A program made the position numbers and the translations under genes. Positions 18,931-33,483 of a DNA stretch of 64,000 nt are shown in pieces. Numbering within the stretch: the first letter of the stretch is position 1; every line of letters starts with the position of its first letter. The DNA is taken from contig NZ_SOAM01000004.1 of the NCBI RefSeq assembly GCF_004364555.1, positions 186,001 through 250,000 of the forward strand, given 5' to 3'. Source of the stretch: Amnibacterium kyonggiense. GTDB lineage: Bacteria; Actinomycetota; Actinomycetes; Actinomycetales; Microbacteriaceae. The notes under the pieces are model-generated. The model was not told the origin of the DNA. It worked only from the letters and a program-made list of their open reading frames with translations, and made no database searches.

Positions 18931-21522
18931 TCAGCGGGTCGCCGGCGCCGTCCACTGCTGGTTCAGCCACGCCTCGCGGGTACGGAGGAAGGTCGACATC
19001 GCGGTCACGTGCGCGTCGTGGGTCGTGTAGCCCCAGAGCTGCCCGTCCTGGGCCGCGGCGGTCGCGATCGCCGCGCGCTGCGTCGCGATCCGGGTCCACA
19101 CGGTGTCGAACTTCGGCTTGAGCACCTGCCACCGCTCCGCGACCCGCTGCTCGAACACCGGGTCCTTCGCGAGCTGCGCCCACCACCCGAGGTTCCTGAC
19201 GTACCAGCTCGTCGACTTCCCCTTCGTCACGCCGTAGTCCATCGTCGACAGGTCGAAGTCCCACAGCGGGCCCATCGTCAGCTTGCCGCCGCGCGGCTTG
19301 GTGAAGAAGGCGCTGGAGAACCACGCGTCGGAGTTCTCCACGAGCTCCTCGACGATGTACCAGTCCACGAACGAGTCGAGGTCGATGTACTGGCGGTAGT
19401 CGCCGCCGGAGTACAGCGCCGTCTCGAAGTCGTCGACGTACTGCTGGATGTACTGGAGCTGCGCCGCGGTCGGCGTCTCCGGGTCCTTGACCGTGATCGG
19501 CTCGCCGTGCGTCGTGTCGAAGCCGACCTCCGTCGCGAGGTCGCGGTTGCCGTCGCGCTCGAGCAGGTAGCCGCCCGTGATCTTCGTCGCGCTGGTGTCC
19601 TTGCTGCTCAGCGCGTCGATGTTCACGCGGTCCGCGTCGACGCGCACCTGCTCGGCCAGCTCGTACAGGCCCTCGTACCGCCCGTTCAGCACGAGCTCGA
19701 CGAACCGCGAGTCCGGCGTCCACGCCATGCTCGTCTGCTTGCCGAGGTACAGGGCGACGTCGTTCCGCAGGTGGGTGCGGTCCTTGTAGTCCGCGAGGAG
19801 CACCCAGTGCTTGTTCGTCGCCATGCCGAGCAGCCCGGCCTTCGCGTCGAGCTTGATCTTGTACGGCTTCTTCGGCAGCGGCCACGTGCTGTTGCCGTGC
19901 CCCTTGATCCCGGCCGTGCCGGTGAAGTCCTGCGTCGGATCGGTCTTCGACGCGATGCTCACCGTCGAGGCGACGTAGTCGTCCGTGTTCGTGATCGGCG
20001 CGGAGGTCGCGAGGTCGACGACCGGCAGGGAGAAGACCGGGACGTAGGCGCTCGCCGGCGCGGACCAGGCGCCGCCGCCGACCGCGGTGCGGCCGCGCAC
20101 CTGGATCCGGTACGCCGCACCCGCGGGCAGGCCGGCGAGCGTCGTGGCCGGGGCGGCGGCGGCCGTGGTGACGGTGGTCCAGCCGGTCGCGTTCGCGCCG
20201 CGGTACCGGACGTCCCAGGCCGTCGGGGTCGGGCCGGTCCTCGGGGCGGCCCAGGTCAGGTCGAGGGCGCTCGTCGCCGAGCGGAGCTCCGCCGTCACCG
20301 CGGTCGGCGCGGCGGGGCGCGCGACCGGCGTCGCGCGCACGGTCGCCGACCACGGACCGCTGTGCGCACCGGACGCGCGGACGGCGAAGACGTAGGCGAC
20401 CCCGTTCTTCAGGCCGCGGACCGTCGCGGTGGTGCGGCTCGTCCGGGTCGAGCGGTGCCAGCGCGCGGTGCCGACGGCGCGGTACTCCCACTGGTAGGTC
20501 TTCACGCGGCCCGCGGCGGGCTTCGACCAGGCGAGCACGACGGACGCGTCGCCGGCCGTCGCGCGCGGCGAGCGGGGCGACGCGACGGGGACGCGATCGG
20601 GTGCCGCCGTGGCGGTGGCGGAGAATCGACCGATCCCTGCCGCAGTGCGGGCGGCGACGGCGAAGCGGGAGGACTTCCCGGCTGCGAGGCCGGTGACGAC
20701 GACGCTCCTGCCCGTCACGACCTGCGCCGCCCACGCGGTCGAGCCGACCTTCCGGCTCCGGACCACGTACGCGGTCGTACCCGACGTCGTGCTCGCCGAC
20801 CAGCTCAGCGCGACGCCGCCGCGCACCGCCTTCGCCGAGAACGCCGTCGGTGCGGCGACGGCGGAGCGGGTCACGATCGGGGACGTCGGTGCGCTCCAGG
20901 CGCCGGCGCCGCGGCTGCTCACGGCGCGGACCTCGAGCTGCGAGGACGGGCGGAATCCGCGGAGTGACGCGGTCGTCGCGGTGACGGAGCGGGCGCCGTG
21001 CCACGCCGCGCTTGCGGAGGAGCGGACGCGGAGGTCGTAGCGGGTGATGGTGCGGCCGCCGGTGTCGGCCGGCCGGTCCCAGCGCGCGACCGCGTCGTTC
21101 GACGCCACGCGCAGCACCTCGAGGTCGGCGACCGGGCCCGCGACCCGCCCCGGGACGCCGGTGACCGCGGCGGACCAGGCGCTGGAGGCGGTCGCGGTCT
21201 CCGCGCGCACCTGCAGCTCGTAGCGGGTGCCGTTCAGCAGCGGCGCGAGCCGGAACGGGCTCGCGGCCGTCGTGCGGGCGGCGGACCAGCCCGACGCGCC
21301 CTTGGCGCGGTACCGCACGCTGTACGCGGTCACCGCGGCGGTCGTCGAGGCGCGCCAGGTCAGGTCGATCGCTTCGGAGCGCGTCTGCACCGCGAGACGG
21401 CTCGGCGCCGCGACCGCGGGTGCGGTGATCGGCGCCGCTTCGGCCGGCGCGGTCACCAGACCGCCGCCGAGCAGGGCGACGACCACCGCGGTGATCAGGG
21501 CGGGGCGGCGGGCTGGGCGCAC
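18931..21522 (-). CDS. Secreted CotH-kinase-domain protein with five FN3 domains
   Basis: 863 aa from GTG 21522, preceded by GGAGG. Signal peptide with cleavage near TAPAEAAP. Five consecutive fibronectin type III repeats occupy about residues 38-500, each with a LxWxxP/S...T.Y.V.YR pattern. The C-terminal ~360 residues are a CotH kinase-like domain: GHGNSTWPLPKKPYKIKLD, HWVLLADYKDRTHLRND, YEGLYELAEQV and GPLWDFDLSTMDYG. CotH domains are atypical secreted kinases or structural proteins of spore coats and cellulosomes. Here the signal peptide and FN3 repeats indicate an extracellular, perhaps glycan-attached protein. Confidence 0.9.
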   Translation of the reverse strand: MRPARRPALITAVVVALLGGGLVTAPAEAAPITAPAVAAPSRLAVQTRSEAIDLTWRASTTAAVTAYSVRYRAKGASGWSAARTTAASPFRLAPLLNGTRYELQVRAETATASSAWSAAVTGVPGRVAGPVADLEVLRVASNDAVARWDRPADTGGRTITRYDLRVRSSASAAWHGARSVTATTASLRGFRPSSQLEVRAVSSRGAGAWSAPTSPIVTRSAVAAPTAFSAKAVRGGVALSWSASTTSGTTAYVVRSRKVGSTAWAAQVVTGRSVVVTGLAAGKSSRFAVAARTAAGIGRFSATATAAPDRVPVASPRSPRATAGDASVVLAWSKPAAGRVKTYQWEYRAVGTARWHRSTRTSRTTATVRGLKNGVAYVFAVRASGAHSGPWSATVRATPVARPAAPTAVTAELRSATSALDLTWAAPRTGPTPTAWDVRYRGANATGWTTVTTAAAAPATTLAGLPAGAAYRIQVRGRTAVGGGAWSAPASAYVPVFSLPVVDLATSAPITNTDDYVASTVSIASKTDPTQDFTGTAGIKGHGNSTWPLPKKPYKIKLDAKAGLLGMATNKHWVLLADYKDRTHLRNDVALYLGKQTSMAWTPDSRFVELVLNGRYEGLYELAEQVRVDADRVNIDALSSKDTSATKITGGYLLERDGNRDLATEVGFDTTHGEPITVKDPETPTAAQLQYIQQYVDDFETALYSGGDYRQYIDLDSFVDWYIVEELVENSDAWFSSAFFTKPRGGKLTMGPLWDFDLSTMDYGVTKGKSTSWYVRNLGWWAQLAKDPVFEQRVAERWQVLKPKFDTVWTRIATQRAAIATAAAQDGQLWGYTTHDAHVTAMSTFLRTREAWLNQQWTAPATR

Positions 21523-21716
21523 GGAGGTCCTCCGTCGGAGCGGCAGTGGATGGCGAGGGACGCGGACCTAAGAACACGGGCCCCGGCGTCGTGTCGAAAT
21601 GGTGCGGGACCTGCGCGTCGGCGGCGCGGCGGCGCGCCGCGACCGCCGGTTCGGCGGGGTGGATGACACCGCAGCACCCTTGGTTCCAGGGGCCGCGGCG
21701 CGGCGCCCCTCGACGA

Positions 21717-21778
21717 GTCCGCCCCTCCGCGGCAATCCCGCCCGCGCCGGCGGGCGGGACTGCCGCTCAGGGGCGGAG
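21717..21778. repeat. 62-nt palindromic element, copy C
   Basis: Arms TCCGCCCCTCCGCGGCAAT... and ...GCCGCTCAGGGGCGGA around CGCGCCGGCG. It lies 14 nt beyond the stop of the glycerophosphotransferase paralogue at 21793 (reverse strand). The remainder of the 270-bp gap between the two reverse-strand genes holds the GGAGG site of the CotH gene and no other feature I can support. Confidence 0.82.
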
Positions 21779-21792
21779 GAGGGCGGGCGCGG

Positions 21793-23510
21793 TCAGGCGG
21801 AGGGCCTCGCGAACGCGCGTCGGCGGCGCTGGACCGCGATCGCCTCGTCGACGGCGGACCGGAAGCGGGCCGCGAAGTCCCCGGTGGCGTCGAGGCGGCG
21901 GCCGAGCTCGAGCCGGGCGCCCGCGCGGACGTCCTCCCCCAGCGCGTCGTCGAGCGCCGCGAACACGTCCGCCGGGAGGTCGCGCAGCAGCGCGCCCGCG
22001 GCGGTCGTCGGGAACTCGGCGGCCATGGCCGCGTCGTCCATGCCCGGCACGGCGGCGAGCGCGAAGGGGACGTCGTGCCGCACCGCCTCGGCGAGCTCCG
22101 GTGCGACGTCGACGACCGCGAACGACGCGATGGAGAGCGCCTCCTGCAGTCGCGCCGCGGGCCACGTCGCGTGCTCCGCGCCCGCGGCGGCGACCCGCGC
22201 GCGCAGCTCGAGCATCGCCACGTGCACGGCCGGCACGCGCGCGCCGGTCGGTGCGGCCGGCACGAAGATCGTGCGGACGTCCTGCCGCGCGAGCAGGGCC
22301 TCGAGGATCCGGTGGCCCTGCCGCGCGAGCGACGAGAGGTCGACCGCGTCGACGACGTTCTCCCACGTCGGCGCGTAGACGACCGTCGGCTTGGTCGGGG
22401 CGGGGCGCTCGGGCGGAGCGGGCGGGCGGATCGGCCCGATCTCCTTCACCTTCGCGTCCGGCACGCCGCTCACCGGGTACGCGTAGCGGGCGCGGCCCGC
22501 GGGGCCGGCGACCCAGACCTCGTCGTACATGCGGGCGAGGGGGCTCCGCGACTCCGGCTCGTCCGAGTCGCCGTGGCCGACGAGCACGTCGTAGATGCCG
22601 GGCACGCGCAGCAGGTGGTTGTTGATGTTCGTGGAGTTCGAGGGGTAGAGCGCGAGGTCGACGGAGGCGACCATGAACAGCTCGACGTCCTGGCTCCGCG
22701 GCGACCAGACGACGGGCACCCCGCAGCCGGTCAGCGCGTCGAGGTGGGAGGCCTCGCGCACGACGACGAGGCACGGCCGCTCGAGCGCGCGGAGCGCGGG
22801 CACCCACAGCAGCACCTGCTCGACGGTGCCGGCTCGGCCGGCGTGGTGGAGGACGACCTCCGGCGCGTGCTGCTCGATCGCGGCGCGGACGGCCTCCCGC
22901 ACCGCCTCGTCCGGCCGGTTCAGCACGAGGTACTGCACGAAGCGGGCGGCGAGGAACACGACGACGACCGCGATCGACACCCACTGGGCGATGATCGCCG
23001 CGGTGTACCGGTCGGTGACCGACCCGATCGCGTAGCCGAGCGGGATGAGGAGGCCGAGCAGGGAGAACGGCAGGTCGAGCGGCGGCACGGGCCGTGTCGG
23101 CCGCGGCGCGGGCAGCCCGGGCACGTCGAGGTTGCGCCAGCTGACGGGCCCACCGGCGCGACGCCACTGCAGGCGTCGCGCGAAGATGCCGGCCGCGTCG
23201 CGGCCGGCGGCGAGGAGCAGCACGGCCACGATCGCGAGGGCGACCGCCGCGCCCCGATCGGGCAGGAGGTTCGCGGCGAGCACCGCGGTCAGCACGTCGA
23301 GCGACAGGACACGGAACCGGATGTCGAGCCCGGTGCTCAGGGCCTCCGGCAGCAGGTACGGCGCGCGGCGGGACAGCACCTGCTCGAGCGCGACCGCGCC
23401 CACGGCCGCGATGAAGAAGAGGATCGGCAGCGGCACGACCGCGGCGATGAGGAGGAGCAGGTACGCGAGGCCGAGCGCGGCCGTGACGACGAGGCGCCGC
23501 ATCCGCCGCA

Positions 23511-23511
<1 letters not shown>
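21793..23511 (-). CDS. Membrane-anchored CDP-glycerol glycerophosphotransferase-like protein, degenerate paralogue
   Basis: 572 aa. Four N-terminal hydrophobic segments, then a TagB/TagF-like GT-B domain. It aligns with its upstream neighbour: VLVGHGDSDEPESRSP against IGHGDSDKVGSFSP, RMYDEVWVAG, and VVYAPTWE. However, the catalytic/donor-binding motifs conserved in the neighbour are lost: KPHP is replaced by VPAA (in TIFVPAAPTG) and the SDISSVITDF loop by VDVAPELAEAV. It may be a non-catalytic partner. The ATG overlaps the neighbour's stop by one base, giving strong coupling. A 62-nt palindrome follows the stop. Confidence 0.82.
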
Positions 23512-28445
<4,934 letters not shown>

Positions 28446-28576
28446 GGGGGTCACCTGGCCCTCGGTTCGCAGGTCGGCGTCGCCGTGGCGCACGGCTGCA
28501 CGAGTGTAACCATGCCCTGGTTCCCCGGGGCGCGACGGGAGGACGCGGGGCGAGTCCTGACGGGGCGCCTCGATGG

Positions 28577-30565
28577 TCACGTCCTGCTCGCCTTCGCTCC
28601 GCCGGACTTGGTCCAGGTGATCCTCCCGTGCTGGAAGGTCTGCGTCGTCGTGCCGTTCTTGACGACCGGCTGCGACGTCGGCCAGCCGAGCACGCCCGCC
28701 TGACCCTTCTTCTGCAGGTACTTCGTCAGGATCGGGCCGGTCATCGAGAACGCGCCCTTGCTCGACGCGTAGATGTTGCCGCCGGTGAAGGCCGCGACCT
28801 TACCGCCGGACACCTTCGTGTTCGACTTCAGCCAGCCGAGCACGCCGGCCGGGCCCTTCAGTCCGAGGTAGCGGGTGAGCGTCGGGCTGTTCGAGATGCC
28901 GTGCACGCCGGCCTTCGCGTTGCTCGAGACGATCCCGTTCGAGAACTGCTGGATCCAGCCCCCGCCGCCCGCGCTCTGCTGCGCGTTCGCGGAGATCGGC
29001 CAGCGGAGGTACCCGGTCGGGCCACCCGCGGACAGGTAGTTCTTCCCGACGGAGCCGGTGACGGTGTACGCGGTATTCGTGACCGTGACGACGCCCGTCT
29101 GGAACGACTGGAGCACGCCCTTCTTCCCGGCGACCGTGAGGGTCGTCGCGTTCCCGGTCGGCCAGCCGAGGGAGCCGGCCTCGTAGCTGCGGGCCTTCCA
29201 GATCGCGAGCACCTTGCCGGTGACCGTCGTCGCCTTGCCGGAGGCGACCACGACGCGGCCGCCCTGGAACGCCTGCCAGGTCGCGCCGCCGTGCGCGGAG
29301 CTCGTCACCGCGTCGCCGGCGGGCCAGCCGAGCGAGCCGAGCTCGTAGCCGTTGGCGCCGAAGGTCGAGTAGATCGGAGCGAGGACGGCCGCGGTGCCCG
29401 CGGTCGAGACGTAGACGGTGCCCTTCTGGAACGCCTGCGCCGTGCCGCCGTTCGTGCCGGTGCGGTTCACCGCGGCCCGCCGGGGCCAGCCGAGGTTGCC
29501 GCCCGGACCGCCGAGCGCGTTGTACTTCGTGAGCACGGAGCCCGCGACGCCGACCGAACCGGCGGGCGAGGTGTAGATCGTGCCCTTCTGGAAGGTCTGG
29601 GAGGTGCCGCCGCCGTTCGCCGTGATGGTCACGGCGTTGCCGGTCGGGTTGCCGTAGGTGCTCTTGTGCGCTGTCCAGTAGGTGTTGATCGCGCCCGTCA
29701 CGACGGTGTGCGTGGAGCCGAACCACGTCGTGAAGTAGAGGAAGAAGTTGCGGTTGCCGTAGGACGAGCAGCCGTTGCCGAGGCCCCAGCCGGCCGCGAG
29801 CGACGCCGCGTTCGGCTGGTACGGCGTGTAGTAGTACAGGCTCGCCGTCGCCTTGTTCTTGATCGTGATGGCCTTCGCGCCGCACGCCGCGTTGGGGTGG
29901 TAGAGCACGCCGTTCGTGCGGCCGACGGGGAACCAGTTGTAGTTCGTCCAGCCGGAGCCCGTCGTGCCGGGCGGGGTCGTGTAGCGGACGAGCCAGTAGG
30001 CGACGCCGTACAGCTGGTTGAACAGGCCGTACTTCGCCGGATCGCACGCGGCGGTGTCGGGGCAGCCGAGGCCGGTCGCCTTGCGGTAGATCAGGGAGAC
30101 GGTCTCGCCCGAGTACGGGGTGCGACCCGTGACCAGGGTCTGCTCCTTCTGCAGCATCACGAGGATGACCTGCGGGTTCACGTTGCAGGCCCTGCCGACG
30201 GCGGCGATGACCTGCGCCGCGGTCTGGCTCTTCTTCGCCGCGATCGCCTTGCACATGGGGTTCGCCGTCATCGCCGGCATGTCGACCTTGACGGTCCTCA
30301 GGCAGGTGGCGCCGGACGCGCAGGTCGGCTGCTTGCCGTTCAGGAAGGTCTGGATCTCGGAGGCGGTCATCGTCGACCCGTTGAACATGACGGCGTCGTC
30401 GATGATGTTCGCCGGGTCGAAGCCGTCGAGGACGGCCGCCGCGGCGGCGGCCTTCGCGGATTGCTCGTTCACCGCGGTGATCCCGACGCCCGCGACGACG
30501 AGGCCGATGCCCGCGGCGATCGCGGCGATGCGCCGGATCCGGGTGCTCCTGCTGCGGGCGCTCAT
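28577..30565 (-). CDS. Secreted LGFP-repeat protein
   Basis: 662 aa with a signal peptide/anchor near the N-terminus (RRIAAIAAGIGLVVAGVGI). Residues ~45-300 form a conserved module with VILVMLQKEQTLVTG, whose Gln-Lys-Glu resembles the helix around the catalytic Glu of lysozyme-like hydrolases. Residues ~310-655 contain about seven repeats with LGWP-type cores (NLGWPRR, SLGWPAG, SLGWPTG, YLRWPIS, VLGWLKS, VLGWPTS), the LGFP repeat that in corynebacterial envelope proteins is linked to wall attachment. ATG overlaps the lipoprotein stop (ATGA). Confidence 0.87.
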   Translation of the reverse strand: MSARSRSTRIRRIAAIAAGIGLVVAGVGITAVNEQSAKAAAAAAVLDGFDPANIIDDAVMFNGSTMTASEIQTFLNGKQPTCASGATCLRTVKVDMPAMTANPMCKAIAAKKSQTAAQVIAAVGRACNVNPQVILVMLQKEQTLVTGRTPYSGETVSLIYRKATGLGCPDTAACDPAKYGLFNQLYGVAYWLVRYTTPPGTTGSGWTNYNWFPVGRTNGVLYHPNAACGAKAITIKNKATASLYYYTPYQPNAASLAAGWGLGNGCSSYGNRNFFLYFTTWFGSTHTVVTGAINTYWTAHKSTYGNPTGNAVTITANGGGTSQTFQKGTIYTSPAGSVGVAGSVLTKYNALGGPGGNLGWPRRAAVNRTGTNGGTAQAFQKGTVYVSTAGTAAVLAPIYSTFGANGYELGSLGWPAGDAVTSSAHGGATWQAFQGGRVVVASGKATTVTGKVLAIWKARSYEAGSLGWPTGNATTLTVAGKKGVLQSFQTGVVTVTNTAYTVTGSVGKNYLSAGGPTGYLRWPISANAQQSAGGGGWIQQFSNGIVSSNAKAGVHGISNSPTLTRYLGLKGPAGVLGWLKSNTKVSGGKVAAFTGGNIYASSKGAFSMTGPILTKYLQKKGQAGVLGWPTSQPVVKNGTTTQTFQHGRITWTKSGGAKASRT

Positions 30566-31119
30566 CCGACCTGCACCGTGCCGACGGCGGACGTGCCGGC
30601 GGACTTCGCGGACTCGTAGCGGACGGCGACCTTCCACGTGCCGGCGGCCAGGCCCGTGAAGGCCACGGCCTCGCAGCCGGTGTAGGAGGACGCGGCGACG
30701 CCGTCGCCCTCCTTCGTGCGGGTGGTCGCGCCGGAGGTCACGGTGACGGTGCAGTGGCCGTTCGACTCGACGACGCCGGGGACGATCGCGGAGACGTCGA
30801 GCGCCTGCGCCTTCGCGTCCCAGCTCGCGCTGGTGACGAACGGCACGACGGCGGTGTGCGGCACTGCACTCGAGGTCGGACCGCTCGTCGGGGCCTCGAC
30901 CGTCGCCGTCGGGGTCGGGAGGGGGGTGTCGCTGGCGACCTCCTCCGTCGGCGTCGCGCTCGGGATCGACGGGTCGAGCACGGGGCCCGACGCGGTCGAG
31001 ACGGCTGCAGCGGGGCCGCCGCCGAGCGTCGAGCAGGACGTCAGCACGACGGCTGCAGCGGCGACGAGCGCCGCCGCGCCGACCGCGCGCACGATTCGGA
31101 TCGGACGTGTTTCCCCCAT
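30562..31119 (-). CDS. Lipoprotein of unknown function
   Basis: 185 aa. Lipoprotein signal peptide with lipobox LTSC (Cys at about residue 29), then a Pro/Thr/Ser-rich spacer typical of wall-spanning lipoproteins and a ~85-residue beta-rich C-terminal domain with two Cys (GHCTVTV and YTGCEAV) that could form a disulfide. Translationally coupled to the LGFP-repeat gene, which suggests they act together at the cell surface. Family not recognised. Confidence 0.8.
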   Translation of the reverse strand: MGETRPIRIVRAVGAAALVAAAAVVLTSCSTLGGGPAAAVSTASGPVLDPSIPSATPTEEVASDTPLPTPTATVEAPTSGPTSSAVPHTAVVPFVTSASWDAKAQALDVSAIVPGVVESNGHCTVTVTSGATTRTKEGDGVAASSYTGCEAVAFTGLAAGTWKVAVRYESAKSAGTSAVGTVQVG

Positions 31120-31332
31120 GCTTCGACGGTACGGACCGCTCGGCGGATGCGGGGGCCGGAACGCGGCGTGTCCGCACCCCAGTCCTGGTGCCCCTCGCGG
31201 ATTCGCGCACTGGTCAGGTGCTGCTCACGCACCGGCAGCCCCGACGACACCTCCGGCGGGCTCAACACGCCCTGGGCGTACGGGCCCGGTGACACGCGTG
31301 CGGGGGTCGGCTCGGTTAGCGTTCAGAGGGTC

Positions 31333-33426
31333 ATGTCCTGGACCGCGGTGGCCCCTCCCGTCGCCGTGGTGCTCGCCGCCGTCTTCGTGCCCGGCTTGGC
31401 CCTCGCCGCGGCGGCCCGTCTGCGGGGCGTCGTCGCGCTCGGCGTCGCGGGCCCGCTCGGGTACGCGATCGTCGGCATCACCGGCGTCGTCGCCGGTGCG
31501 CTGCACGCGCCGTTCGGCTGGCCGGCGCTGCTGGTGGTGACGGCGGTGCTCGTCGTCCTCGCGGTCGCCGTGCGGGCCCTGCTCCGGGCCGTCGGCGCGC
31601 CGGTGCCGCCGTGGGACACGTGGCGGCCCGTCACCTGGGTGCCGGTGGTGCTCGGCGCGGTCGTTGCGACGACGGCGATCACGATCGTCGCGTTCGCCCA
31701 CGTGCCGAGTCCGGACCGGATCACGCAGACCTACGACACGGTCTTCCACCTGAACGCGGCGGCGTCGATCGTCGAGACGGGCGACGCGTCGAGCCTCCAC
31801 CTCTACCGGCTCACGCACCCGGGCAAGGACCTCGCCTTCTACCCGGCGGTCTGGCACAGCCTCACCGCGCTCGGCGCGGAGACCACGGGCGTCGACATCG
31901 CGGTGGCCGCCAACGCGACGTGGATCGCGACGGCCGGTTCGGTCTTCTCCCTCGGCGCCGCGTTCGTCAGCGCCGTCGTGTTCGGCCGCTCCGGGCTGCG
32001 CCGCGACGACGCGCCCGCCGCCCAGCGCACCGTCGTCGCCACGGTGGCCGCGGTGCTCGCGTCGACCTTCGTCGCCTTCCCCTACCTGCTGCTCGACTTC
32101 GGCACGCTCTACCCGAACGGGCTCGCGTACACGCTGCTGCCCGCCGGCGTCGCGATCGTCGCCGCCCTGCTGCCCTTCCCGGAGCGGGCGCCCTGGCGGC
32201 CGGAGTCGCCGCCGGTCCGCTGGCGGACGGGCGTCCTCCTGCTCGCGTGGGGGGGCGCCGCCGCGTTCGCCCACCCCCGCTCCGCGGTCGCGCTGCTCGT
32301 GCTCGCGACGCCGATGGTCGTGGCGTGGTTCGCCGCCCGCATGTCCGCCCTCGCGGCGACCGGCCAGCGCGGCCGCCGTCGCGCGCGGATCACCTGGGTC
32401 GTCGTCGTGCTCATCGCCGCGGCGCTCGTCGCGGTCGTCACGGTGGGGGTGCTGCACTACTACACCTCCGGCGGCCGGCCGATCTCGGACCACCTGAACG
32501 GCGGCCCGGCGCTCGCGCGCGAGTCGTTCCCCCAGGCGCTGCTGCAGGGGCTGCTCGCGACGTCGCTCGTGGCGCCGTCGCAGGCGGCCCTGCCCCCGTC
32601 GGTGCTGCTCGCGGTCGTCGCCTTCGTCGGGCTGATCGCGGCGCTGCTCCGCCCCGGCCTCCGTTGGGCCGTCGTCACGTACCTCGCGCTCGTGCTGCTG
32701 TACGGGTTCGCCGCGGGCAGCGACAGCGACCTCGCGAAGATCGCGACCGGGCTGTGGGACAAGGACAAGTTCCGCATCGTCGCGATCCTGCCGACCATCG
32801 GGGTGCCGCTCGCGGCGTGGACGATCACCGCGGGCGCGGCGGAGCTGACCGCGACGCTGCGCGGGCGGACCGCCCGCCGGCAGGACCCGCGGCCGCGGAC
32901 CGTGGCGCTCGTCACGGCCGGGGTGACCGCGATCGTCGCCGTGACCGCATGGGCCGGGCCGGCCCTCGGCGGCGTGAGCTCGGCGATGGGCGAGGTCTTC
33001 GCGCTGCCCGACCACCAGAAGAAGGGCCTGCTGCTCGACGCGGACGAGGCGGCGCTGCTCGAACGCGTCGGCGAGTTCGTCCCGCAAGGCCAGGTGATCG
33101 TCGGGAACCCGTGGAACGGCTCCGCGCTCGCGTGGGCCCTCGGCGGCCGGCGCGTGCTGTTCCCGCACCTCGGCGGCTACTGGAACTACGACGGCCGGGT
33201 GATCCAGCGGCACCTCGACGACTTCGCGACCGACGATCGGGTCTGCCCCGCCGTGCGGGCGGAGCGGGTGCGCTGGGTGATCACCGATCCGGGTCGGCTC
33301 GCCGGCGACCGGAAGGCGGCGAGCCACTTCTCGTCGATCGACCGGGTCGTGACGAAGCCGGGCGGCGCGGTGCTCGTGGCCTCCTCGGGCTCGACGAAGC
33401 TCTGGCGTCTCACCGCCTGCTGGTAG
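31333..33426 (+). CDS. DUF6541-type polytopic membrane protein
   Basis: 697 aa from ATG 31333. About 12-13 hydrophobic segments plus a C-terminal extracytoplasmic domain (~150 residues) ending in TKLWRLTACW. The loop after the third or fourth helix contains ITQTYDTVFHLNAAASI and FYPAVWHSLTAL, the arrangement I associate with actinobacterial DUF6541 proteins and reminiscent of GT-C enzymes with acidic residues in the first large loop. Probably a lipid-linked sugar transferase of the wall polymer. Diverges from the lipoprotein gene across a 213-bp region with no identifiable operator. Confidence 0.75.
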   Translation: MSWTAVAPPVAVVLAAVFVPGLALAAAARLRGVVALGVAGPLGYAIVGITGVVAGALHAPFGWPALLVVTAVLVVLAVAVRALLRAVGAPVPPWDTWRPVTWVPVVLGAVVATTAITIVAFAHVPSPDRITQTYDTVFHLNAAASIVETGDASSLHLYRLTHPGKDLAFYPAVWHSLTALGAETTGVDIAVAANATWIATAGSVFSLGAAFVSAVVFGRSGLRRDDAPAAQRTVVATVAAVLASTFVAFPYLLLDFGTLYPNGLAYTLLPAGVAIVAALLPFPERAPWRPESPPVRWRTGVLLLAWGGAAAFAHPRSAVALLVLATPMVVAWFAARMSALAATGQRGRRRARITWVVVVLIAAALVAVVTVGVLHYYTSGGRPISDHLNGGPALARESFPQALLQGLLATSLVAPSQAALPPSVLLAVVAFVGLIAALLRPGLRWAVVTYLALVLLYGFAAGSDSDLAKIATGLWDKDKFRIVAILPTIGVPLAAWTITAGAAELTATLRGRTARRQDPRPRTVALVTAGVTAIVAVTAWAGPALGGVSSAMGEVFALPDHQKKGLLLDADEAALLERVGEFVPQGQVIVGNPWNGSALAWALGGRRVLFPHLGGYWNYDGRVIQRHLDDFATDDRVCPAVRAERVRWVITDPGRLAGDRKAASHFSSIDRVVTKPGGAVLVASSGSTKLWRLTACW

Positions 33427-33483
33427 CGCATCCGAGCTCGACGTGGGTCCGACACGCGCGGGGCGCTCGTCCGGCGAGGCGGG

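Noticed and set aside
30754-31332. N-terminal extension of the DUF6541 frame upstream of ATG 31333
   Set aside because: It would overlap the divergent lipoprotein gene and reads as low-complexity Arg-rich sequence; hydrophobic sequence begins only at 31333.
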